From assembly GCA_946811695.1 (NCBI GenBank), contig OX328126.1, positions 89,058,785 to 89,122,784 on the forward strand: a stretch of 64,000 nucleotides of DNA, written 5' to 3'. A program made the position numbers and the translations under genes. This document shows positions 1 to 9,962 of this stretch, piece by piece (positions within the stretch are counted from its first letter, which is position 1; the number at the start of each line of letters is the position of its first letter). The notes beneath the pieces were generated by a model. The model did not search any database. It was given only the letters and a program-made list of their open reading frames with translations, and was not told where the DNA came from. This DNA comes from Gonocerus acuteangulatus. Its lineage: Eukaryota; Arthropoda; Insecta; Hemiptera; Coreidae.

Positions 1-182
1 CTGGCTGTCTCATGTGAACGGTGAAAGATAAAATTAAAAAAAAAATCAGTTTTGGACTCTCAGTTTATGTAGTAAAAACATATCAAAAAAATAAAATAAT
101 TTAAAAATGGTCAAGCAACCTAATTATTTTTTTTGGGATCACTTCATATGGATTGACCCATGAAATAGGTCAAATCCCACAT

Positions 183-706
183 GAATGAAATTTTGAAGGA
201 AATATTCCCAACAGTTCCACCATTTTCATTACCATTTCAATGAACAACACGCTTCGTGGAGCAGGGAAGGCTTTGAGAGGTCAAGCAAGGGAGATAGTGT
301 TTAATGTTTATGAATTTTTAGCTAAAGCTAAGGCTAAGAACAATTTAAACTATAGCCTGTTTAAATAGATGGAGGGAATGGGTGGGGCCTATATTCCCGA
401 GAAATAGCAGGAAGAACTCCCTTTTATAACCTTATCAATTTTCAACCTTTACCCCAGCCGCCTCGCTTGTGGAATCGGAAACGTTATAGTTTAAATTGTT
501 TTCTGCCTTAGCTTTGTCTAAGTATTGATAAACATTAAACACTATCTCCCTTGCCTGGCCTCTCGAATCCTTTCCTGCTCCTAAACGAGACATAATCAGT
601 TTTTATAGTTATTCACATTAAGTGTTTGATCATCAAAAGGCTTTGCAAATGGTGGAACAGAAAGGAGAGGGCAGAGAGAAATTCCCGCCCAGACATTCGT
701 GTATGC
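183..706. repeat. Foldback (long inverted repeat) element, copy 1
   Basis: The left part (aacaacacgc..., gagcaggg, gagatagtgtttaatg) recurs inverted on the right (cattaaacactatctccc, gctcctaaacgaga). The two halves therefore form long arms around a short centre. A second copy in opposite orientation lies at about 14752-15245 and shares the outer flanks (gttccaccatttgcattac-like). No coding capacity is seen. I read it as a non-autonomous foldback or MITE-like element; the superfamily is unknown because no clean target duplication could be read. End positions are approximate. Confidence 0.6.
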
Positions 707-720
707 TTAATTGAACTCCT

Positions 721-1771
721 GGGTTTATCTGAACAGGCTATAGAAGATGTGAGTTTCACTATACAAAGCAACTGTTTATGATCAGCCAGGTTCTTTTAAA
801 TGTGAATCTGTCATCTTCATATTCGGCACTAATCCTAATATATTGTAAGAGACATTTTTTTTTTTTTGTGATTATAATATTGTTTAATTAGATCAAAGTA
901 AATCAAAACTAGAATTCCGTGATAAAAGTTGATTAAAAGGAGTAGCATTTTTACTAATTTGCACAGCCTTTGTGATAGTTAGAATCATTAAATAAATATA
1001 ATAACTTATTATTTAGAGGGTTATAGTCTCCTCAATGCTTCAACATTCGGCCCATTTTTCCTGGGACTGTGACTGCTCTACATTTTTGTTTTTATTTAAA
1101 ATGTATTTTATATACTACATATTTATTAATCTGAGGAGAATAATATTTTTTATTCTTTCTGTATATAATTCCAACTATAGTTTCTAAGGGAATATCAAGT
1201 GATTATTAGTATAGTTTCTATTGATGCCATTGCTCTCTGCTCACTTCTACGTAGTAACACTCTTAACGGCATTGTCAATATTAGAATTTAGTTTTCTCAG
1301 TAAGATTATTCCTACCTCTATGGTATTAACTTCCATATTTTTATAAACAATGTACAGTCTGTGCTTATATTTTCAAAATTGCAAATATGTAAATATGGAG
1401 TGATTGTTGATAATTCTGTTTCAATGGTTACTCTTAAGAATCTCTACGATTTCTTGCCATTGATTTTACTTGAAAGTTCCTCATTATTGCTTTCTTTGGA
1501 AATTAATACCAAATTTATTTGTGATAGAATGTTTTTGTGTCCTATATATTACGTGTTTATATATGTTTTATGTTTTCGTTGCAGTGAATTTTAAAAACCA
1601 CTTCATTTTTAATTGTTTTCTGTCTGTTTTGATTAAATGTATTTTTGCTTCTTGCACAAACGGCACAAGGAAAGGGATATCGTTAAAGATAACAGGTACA
1701 ATGGATGCCTCTTTAGATCTCCTTTTCCTTCCATAATTGCACTAACTACCATATTTAGTGAAATATTCTTA
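721..1771. other. AT-rich stretch, nothing recognised
   Basis: About 1 kb of AT-rich DNA. The short open frames at 1361-1736 have no similarity I recognise and have composition typical of chance frames. No RNA gene or repeat was identified. Confidence 0.5.
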
Positions 1772-2172
1772 GGGTGCGTTTACATCTGATAGTTATTGGA
1801 GGATATTTATGCCAGACAGAAATTTTGACTAATGTAAACTGCGAACAGTAGCTATATAAGTGTGGACACTTCTATACCATCAGGTGTAAACACTGATTAT
1901 AAAGAAAAGAATTTAATGTCAGAGATAAATATCTTAGCTACTAGCTGTATTGTCGACACTTATATACCAACAGTTGTAAACACTGATTATTTACACCATG
2001 ACCTATGGCGGGCCGTACATTTATCGTAAATTTTAACAAGTCCAGAACTGTCGTATAGATATCCATGACATAAATGTCTAGCGATTTCTGTCAGTATGTA
2101 AACTTGCAAGAGAATATCTATCCGACAACTGACATACATATCCTGCGAGAAGTGTCAGATGTAAACGCACCC
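1772..2172. mobile_element. Harbinger-like MITE (401 bp)
   Basis: Terminal inverted repeats GGGTGCGTTTACATCTGA and its complement bound the element, and TTA directly flanks both ends (1769-1771 and 2173-2175). A 3-bp TTA/TAA duplication with GG-starting termini is typical of PIF/Harbinger elements. No transposase is encoded. The interior repeats a 'cactta/tataccaacagttgtaaacactgatta' type segment twice (around 1855-1900 and 1955-1995). The superfamily call is inferred from the target duplication and termini only. Confidence 0.65.
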
Positions 2173-2460
2173 TTAAAAGGCATTGTATATAGGTGTTTTT
2201 CCCGTCAGAATGTTTAAGAATGCACTCACAATTTGAAGAATCCAATCACTGAAGTGCCTCCTCACCTAAAACCCATTGTAGTCATGTTAGCGTTCCATCT
2301 TTTTCAAAATTATTTTGTAAACTCAGTGCTGTTTTATAAAGTCGCACTCTTAAGGGCACCAGATACTAAAATACTTCTACTTAATCCATTTTTTATATCC
2401 ATTTACTCTAAAATACTGCATGAAATTCTGGCTAAAGAAGTTTATATATATATATATATA

Positions 2461-2805
2461 AAATCAGTCCTGTAACAGGCCACAAGGGCCCAAAGGGGCA
2501 GATACTGTAGAGGTATCTGATTCTTGACCATACGGCACACTAGGGAGATAGTGTGGTCAATACTATGCTCCGGCCGCCTGATTTTCCCCTTGGCTGCTTC
2601 GACTGCTAGAGTCATTAGCACCCAAGGTACCTATTATTAATTAAATTAATTAAAGGATGGGTGAGCCTAGGGACGACCTGGGACCCCAAATCCAACCCTC
2701 GAACGGCAGCACTAGAAGAAAAAATCTTTAGTGCGCGCTCGGGTTTTGAACCTGGTCCTCCAGTTCATTAGTCGAGTGCTCTACCACTGAGCTAACCTTG
2801 CCCCC
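2461..2805 (-). mobile_element. tRNA-derived SINE, family 1, copy 1
   Basis: Read on the minus strand, the 5' end is a tRNA-like head. Box A resembles TTAGCTCAGTGG and box B resembles GGTTCAAAACC, the internal RNA polymerase III promoter. The body includes the conserved segment accacactatctccctagtg and the 3' end is gttacaggactgattt. It is flanked on both sides by TA dinucleotide runs. The same family recurs at 26092-26445, 36201-37734 (split) and 59661-60004. Confidence 0.85.
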
Positions 2806-2962
2806 ATATATATATATATTTTTTTTTATTACGTCTAATTACCAAACTATTTTGCAATACTGGAAGTGGTAGAACTAATGATTAGGATATAGACCAACAA
2901 AACTTATTTTTCTACCAGATTAGTTTTTGTACCAGAACATTGTTTTTGTGTGAAATTCGCGC

Positions 2963-3001
<39 letters not shown>

Positions 3002-3728
3002 TAAAGCTTATGTTTTTATCAGGGGTCGAAAATAATTGTTAAATTTTATTTTAAAAAAAGTATTTTTAAACTTTTACTTTTATTTTCAATTTGAAAAAGA
3101 GAAAGTTTGAAAATAACTTTTGGGTTTAAGTTTTTTTTTTTTTGCTGTTATTTTTCAACTTAAAAAATAAAATTGTTAAAGTAATTGTTATTAAAATACC
3201 TATTAGGAAAAAGTTAAAAGAAATAAATTAATGCTGCTAATGTTTTGTATCAACAAATATATTTCAGTAAATAAACAAAAATACATTTTTAAGAACATTT
3301 GACGATTTTTTTTTTTTTTTTATTTATTTGTGCATTGGCTGCCGAGGCCATTAGTACAATTTCGAAGAATTAATTAAATTTTAAAAATAATTTACCCTGT
3401 AAATATGTGGAATTTATATTATATCTATAATCATTTAATAAATGCTTTAGGGTTGAAAAGGCTCTTTCAACACTTACTTGAGTGTCTGGGCTGGGGGTGT
3501 AGGATAAGTCCTAGTTATAGCTATGGAAGTGTGTATTTTCTTTCTTACCAGTATTCCAGGTATTGTAAACCAACGAAACCCTTCAATTCATGATTAAAAT
3601 ACTTAAAACTTTTATTTCACATTGAAAAACATAAAAGTATTACATTAACTTTTATTTTCATGAACTTAATTTTAAGAGTTCCTAAATAACTTTTGCTTTT
3701 AAAACTTTTAAATATTTTTTTTTTAACA
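2806..3728. other. AT-rich spacer with homopolymers
   Basis: Contains a short TA run, a ~34-base poly-A run at about 2965-2998 and several poly-T runs. No supported gene. Confidence 0.5.
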
Positions 3729-3773
3729 GTTATAGTTGAGTGCTCTACCTCTGAGCTAACCTCACCCCCAATC
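3729..3773 (-). mobile_element. SINE family 1 head fragment
   Basis: On the minus strand this reads gggggtgaggttagctcag followed by aggtagagcactcaac, the tRNA-like head with box A of SINE family 1. It is truncated after about 45 bases with no body. It is a remnant, not a tRNA gene. Confidence 0.6.
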
Positions 3774-4475
3774 CAATACATCTTTACAAATGTTGGTAGA
3801 ATATTCTTCAATAGAAATTTCTGAAATTATTTTTGTACATTTTTCTTTTTAAAGTTTCTAACATATTCATTATACATTTGCATCAAGTTTTAGATTATTT
3901 ATTTGTGAAAAAAATGTCTTATTCAAGTATTAGAAAACGTTTTACAGTTTTCTAATTTACTTAAAATAAATGTGGAAAATACAAAACCATTCAGGATGTA
4001 GATATGTGGTGCCCTTAAGAAAAATAAATCAGAAATCAATAAAGCCACATACATTTATACATTCATTTATTTATTTTTTGAAAAGTTTTCTTCTGATATT
4101 TTTTGCCTGTAATTTTTCCTGAAACCTCTGGTACTCTTTGCAATGGCTGACTTCATCATTTTTATTTAGATCATTTATCAATATTGAAATATTTACTGCT
4201 TAATTATGGAATTCGTCATAAATCAGAACGAATCTCATCTCGTATCCCTCATTCAGGAGAAAGTAACAATTCAATATTTTTCACAAGCGAGTATAATAAC
4301 ATCCAAAAAGGTATGTACCATTTATAAGGAGAATCTCAAAAAGTTTAAATGCATGGCCTCTAGATCACTTTCTTGCACATATAATGATAAAATAACTTGT
4401 TATATAAAACATTGGTCCACAAGAGACTGAAACATTAAGAAAGCACTATGACATGCTTGGCTCCATTAAATAATA

Positions 4476-5164
4476 CAGGGTGTCTACTGCACGAAATTGA
4501 AAATAAGGCACGAAAAAGTCATGAATTTTGAAACCATGTCACGAAATTTCAGTTTTACTGGAGTCTAACATAATCTCAGGACTTCTCCACATTCGTAATT
4601 GTCGTCGTTTTCTTACGGTGACTCAATTCTATCTGCTTCCCCCACCCCCTTCCTCTGTAGATTCCTTTGTTGTAGCATTTAAACATCAATTATCCATTAT
4701 TTACATATATTTTTTTTCTCTCTTTATTCATATTCAGACTTTAATATTGAAATTATGCACACTTTAATTTACCTTATTATTTACATTGACAATAAATAAT
4801 TAGATAGTAATATTTTTAGAAATTTTGAATTCTACTACCATTGTTCGAAATGTTTAAGGCTTCTAATTCCATATTCGTTCTACAATTTTTAGTATCATCG
4901 TTTCTTCACTTTTATAATCAATGTAAGTATCCTCTTTAACATTTTATACAGTTTGATGCACATTTTATACAGTTCTAAATTGTAATTTTATAGATTTCAC
5001 GGTAATCCGTGTAAGGGTACAGATAATTTTAAGATAAAAGTAAAGGCTTTGCCTTTTCAATACAATTATTTTCTTTTTAATGGGCATGAAATTTCCATTT
5101 AAAGTCATGAAACTGTCACGAAAAAGTGATGAAATTGGCTTAAACAAAAGTAGTAGACACCCTG
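4476..5164. mobile_element. CAGGG-terminated TIR element, copy 1 (689 bp)
   Basis: Termini CAGGGTGTCTACT and AGTAGACACCCTG are inverted copies, and TAATA flanks both ends (4471-4475, 5165-5169). Sub-terminal arms are rich in 'cacgaaa/catgaaa' steps, matching a second copy at 33256-34191 that has its own 5-bp duplication TTTAA. No transposase frame is present, so it is non-autonomous. I do not recognise the superfamily from the terminus plus 5-bp duplication. Confidence 0.7.
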
Positions 5165-5639
5165 TAATATAATGTGAGCAGCTAAAACATATTTTTATAG
5201 TTTTAGTAATACACTTTACTTAATATTTATATGTGAATGTATATGTCTATGTGGCTTTTTATATTTAGCGGCTCTAATATAGCATCTTTATTTTATACTA
5301 ACTGACTGATATTGTGTAAATAACTTGTATTCTCTGGAGATTTGTACAAATTCTATGTAATATAAACTTAAATAGCATTAATTATACATTATTTATATTA
5401 TTATATTTCTAATAACACTAACAATCTTCTTCTGGTTTATTCAAACATGTTAGTTTTCTTTATATCTAATGAAGTTCTTAGGAAACTACTTTCGAAAGGC
5501 AGATAAGTCATAGACAAAATACTAAAACAATTGGATCGAATTAGATTAATTTCTCATAGTAATCAAGTGCCTTTTTTCTGTTCTCTGTTGAGTTTTTTTT
5601 TTTTTTCTTTTTTGTAAATTATAAGATGTCGGGCAGAGT
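5165..5639. other. AT-rich spacer
   Basis: No gene or recognised repeat. Ends next to the GATTAC-type foldback element. Confidence 0.45.
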
Positions 5640-6550
5640 TGGGCATAATCATAACTAAGCATGCAGTTATAATTATAGGTTTTTGAAATTTGATTATGAT
5701 TACAATATAATAAAAGGCCCTGGAGATACGATTATAATTGTAATTACAACTGTGATTATGATTATAATTGTAATTACAATAGTGATTACGATTACACTTG
5801 TAATCATGCCTCTGGTTATAATTAAACTCGTAATCACAACATTTTTCTGTAATTACGATTGTAATCACAGCTGTTCCTGTGATTGTGTCTGTAATTACAA
5901 CTGTAATCACATTTTTTTTTCTGTGATGATAACTGTAATCATAACCTTTCTGTGATTACAACTGTAATCATAACCTTTCTGTGATTACGAACTTAATCAC
6001 ATCCTTTTCTGTAAATACGACTAACATAACACATATTTGAGCAGAAGAATTCGAAAACTATTCGTCATAAATGCGATTATCAAAAAGATAATGAGAGTCA
6101 TAAATGCAAAACTTTTCCATCCGTTGGTATTATAGTAATTACCTGTAAAAATTCTATAATAGTATCCTAATTTATAAAAATAAAAGACCTTAGGATTACA
6201 GTGGTAATTGCAGAAAAATTTGTGATTACTTTCGTAATCACAGAAAGGTTATGATTACAGTTGTAATCACAGAATAAATTTGAGATTACAGTGTAATTAC
6301 AGAAAAAGAATTGTGATTACAGTTGAAATCACAAAAAAATAGTTTTAATTACAGGCATAATCGCAGAAACAGCTGTGATTACAGTCGTAATTACAGACAA
6401 ATGTTGTGATTACGAGTGTAATTACTATCAAATGTTTGATTATAAGTATAATTGGAATCACTCTTGTAATTACAATTCAAATCGTAATCGTCATCATATC
6501 TACGGGCCTGTGATTATTATTGCAATCGTAATTATAATTATGCCTTGAGC
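5640..6550. mobile_element. GATTAC-type foldback element, copy A
   Basis: The left arm (about 5640-6010) and right arm (about 6185-6550) are arrays of ~25-30 bp imperfect palindromic units such as gattacaactgtaatcacag. The arms are inverted relative to one another around a unique core at about 6011-6180 (gagcagaag...gataatgagagtcataaatg). A partial second copy with the same core lies at 7432-7905. Tandemly repetitive inverted arms resemble Drosophila FB-type foldback transposons in structure only; sequence homology is not claimed. Open frames here are repeat artefacts. Confidence 0.65.
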
Positions 6551-7431
6551 ACTGATGTCAGGAGTGAATGCTAAAGGTATAGCATAGATCTTCATTTGTT
6601 TGTTTTTTTTTAATAATAGCTTGGAAATTTGTTGTTTGGTCTTCCAGTTTTCTTTTTTCCTTTATTCAAAATTATAATTGTATGATTTTTTTTTTTTTTT
6701 ATTTCTTCAAAAATATGTATTTCAATGGCTTCCATTATACATTGATGTTAAGATTGATATTAATTGAGACAAATAAAACAAATTTACTCAAGATAAATTT
6801 TCACCTGTTCTTAAAGTTTCCTTCTTGGGAAAAGTTATTTTATGTATTACTTTCCAGGTTATAATATCCACTAGGCATAAACAGATTGATATAATAAGAA
6901 TGTTTGAATATTTGGCAAGGTTTTCGCACGAGTCCTAGAATCATCGATGTCAGGGAAATTTCTTTTTGGGATACTTCTAAAAATATCAGGAATTGATGAA
7001 TGGGCTCCTCGGTCCAAGCAACAATAGAAAAAAATAAATAAATAAAACAATATGAAATGTGCTGCTCTCGAAACTTGAAATTTCACTTCCAATCTTCATT
7101 GATGGTGTAAACTATTTCGATTGTGTTGGGTAATGAAAGAAAAATATAGGAGATGAATTAAGCTGACATGCTGCATATGAAGCTAAGTAGCTTATTCGAC
7201 AACCAAACAGAATGTAAAATCTGTTGGGCAGTAGACCATTCCATCGCACTAAGCCATTTTGATCACATTAAGCAGTTGATAACATTAAGTGGTGTCCACT
7301 GAATGCATGTGTATAATATATATGTGTGTGGGATTTGGCTAAGAGAAAACATGTGTTTTTCAGTTTCTGTTAGACGAATCCCAACCATTCTTTAACCTTA
7401 ATGGCTAACTATCTACATTATATACATATAC
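6551..7431. other. AT-rich spacer between foldback copies
   Basis: No supported gene. The short frames at 6682-7092 are low-complexity or unrecognised. Confidence 0.45.
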
Positions 7432-7905
7432 CATGTTGGGAATAATCATAATTACGAATAAGATTATAATCACAGGCTTTCGAGTTGTGATTATAATCAC
7501 AGACCCTGGAGATGTGATTACGATTGAACTTGTAATCACACCTTTGATTATAATTACACTCGTAATCACAAATTTATTCCTTGATTACAATTGTAATCAC
7601 AAAGTTTTTCTGTAATTACAACTGTAATCATAACCTTATGATTATTATTACAAACATAATCACATATTTTTCTGTAATTCCGATTGAAAAGTCTCAGACA
7701 CAACATACATCTGAGCAGGAGAATTGTAAAACTAATCACATCAATATAATGAGAGTCATAGATTTGAAGAGTTGAGACTTTTTTCATCCATTATTATTAT
7801 GGTAACTTCCGGTAAGACTCTGATATTCTAATTTATAATAATAAATTTATAGTATATTAGGTTTACAGTGGTAATTGTAGAAAAAGTTGTGAATACAATT
7901 CAGGA
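7432..7905. mobile_element. GATTAC-type foldback element, copy B (right arm mostly lost)
   Basis: The left arm repeats the gattac/gtaatcac unit array. The core (gagcaggagaattg, aatgagagtcatagat) matches copy A. The right arm is reduced to a short 'ggtttacagtggtaattg' segment and the array beyond it is missing, so the copy is truncated. Confidence 0.6.
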
Positions 7906-8122
7906 CCTTGGAAGAGAAAGGGTGCATCTGGAAAATCGACTGTTTTTTTATTTTATTTTCTGAGCCTGAAAGATGTAGGTAACACAACGCTTCGCCTTGT
8001 TTTTCTGGTTTGCCTTTAGTTCTCTCACAGTTTCAAATTAATGTGAATAGCACCATCATCTATGAAAAATTCAATGTCCGATTTCAAGCTCGTGCTGGGG
8101 CACGTATTTTATCATTGGCTTG

Positions 8123-8743
8123 AAATTTCCCTCCACACTTCAGCAAATACTATTTACACTAACATGAACATTTTATTAGGTTCTCTTTGTTTATCCTTAT
8201 TATTATTCAAATGAAAAATTGTTTTAGTCATGAAACTTTATCATTATCATGTTTTTATTTTTTGTAAAATAATTTTTCAAAAGAGCTTCCAAATGTTAAT
8301 ATAATTCTTGCTAAAAGTAATTAAGGAAGAATTTAAGTTGTTATTTCTCTTATCAATATCTACTTTCAACTTTATTATTTATTTATAGGTGAGAAGAACC
8401 CGCTAATAGTAGGGAGAGCTTTTACAGTGGAATGCCAAATATACACAGGATGAAGATTTTTAAAATTAATTATTACCTTACATTTTTAAGACAATAAGCA
8501 ATTATAAGATATCTAGTCATAATATAACTTATAGTGTGAGAGTTATAACTTGTCACTTGGCTGTGGATGGTTAGAGGAGGGTGGAGGCACCTCTAGTCAA
8601 TGACAGCCTTGCTGGGTTGCCATTCCTCCCTCTCCTGCACTAGGCAGAGTAGGGGCTGGGAGGGTTGTAGAACTGGCAACATCGAGCCCCCTCTGAGCTT
8701 TCCCCAAGTGGCAAGTTATATCTCTCACACTATAAATTAGGGT
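8123..8743 (+). repeat. Dispersed repeat, copy 1, containing a hairpin MITE
   Basis: A ~620 bp segment starting aatttccctccacacttc and running through gtgagaagaacccgcta recurs in the same orientation at about 22155-22765. Within it, 8529-8735 is bounded by inverted ends ttatagtgtgagag / ctctcacactata followed by acttgtcacttgg / ccaagtggcaagt. That marks a nested ~207 bp MITE-like hairpin. No coding capacity. Confidence 0.6.
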
Positions 8744-8917
8744 TCTCTTCGGCCAAAAAAACTGTAATATTTTAGTTTAAATTCTTAATTCATAATGTTT
8801 ACATCTGGTTAAAATTAAGAAGAAAAGAAAAATGAAAGAACATCCATATAATTATTATTTGTTATTTATTATAGTAAGCCTTGTTTATCAAAAAAATACT
8901 ATTATTATTTTTGAAAC

Positions 8918-9962
8918 GCCTTATTATGATCATCACCTCAAACCACAAATATTTCATTTATTTCATCTCCTTGCACATAATTTTTCGGCCATTCAAATCA
9001 CTAAAAGAAAAATAAAGTAAGTGTTAATTTCTCATTAAATTCTCTTATTCCATCATATATATTAATATAACTACCTACTTGTATGTCAATGTATATATGT
9101 AATTTAAAAACTTATATTTAAAACCAGCAGCCTATTTTTACACACAGTATTCTAGGCCTTGTCATCCATTATTCTCAACAACCAATTATTTAACCTTAAA
9201 ATTATTATTATATATATTATTGTTAAATTATCCCAATTTTACAATTATTCCATTTAACCTTTTCCTTAACTATAGCCTTCTGTAGAAGTCGAGGCCCCTG
9301 GAAAGAAGGTCTTGTACAGAAGTCCGACCGTCCTCTCTCGTTTACTGGCTCCCTTCGTCTGACTTTTTCAGGAGATCAACCTTGGGGCTATTAAGCAAGG
9401 ACTGAGGGAAGCTTTCATCACTAGTCGTCGGGGGAATGAACTGTTCGTAACGAGGGAGCTAGGGACTAGGGATACCTGGGTCATCTCGAAAAAAATGTAC
9501 ACTGCCAGTATTAGATCCTGTATTGAAAAGGAGAATGTTTTTTTTTTTTTTTTGGTGGTAAAAAAAGACGTAATTTATTTATTTAGCTTCATTGATTAGT
9601 ACCTATATCATAAAAAAAAATTATTTTTCGTATTAAAAAATATAGACTATAAAATCATTTATTAGAGTATATAATTACATAATTCAACATAAATATTTAG
9701 AGCTTAAAAAAAAAAAAACGTAAATGAAGTTTTCCTACAACAAGGGAGGAAATTATATGAAAGTGTTCATGCATGTAGAGAAGAGGGCGAGAATAGCTTT
9801 GTAACGGGGGCCCGGCCTGGTAGAGACATCACCCTACTGCAGGATCGGCCAGCCTGCACTACTCACTGTAAGGTAAGGGTTAATGAAAATAGTAAAACAT
9901 TATTTGTAAAGAGATGAAATAAATTAAATATTTGTGGTTTGAGGTGATGATCATAATAAGGC
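8918..9962. repeat. Element bounded by ~53-bp inverted repeats
   Basis: The left arm 8918-8970 (gccttattatgatcatcacc...) is repeated inverted with few changes at 9910-9962. The ~940 bp interior includes a GC-richer portion at about 9280-9530 and 9780-9880 and several homopolymers. From about 9380 a frame of ~55 codons is open after a ttttttcag-like acceptor sequence; I do not recognise it. This may be a non-autonomous DNA element, but no target duplication was confirmed. Confidence 0.5.

Noticed and set aside
5563..5955. Overlapping 115- and 90-codon frames on both strands
   Set aside because: Translations are repeated ITIVITI / NYNYN-type strings from the GATTAC unit array.
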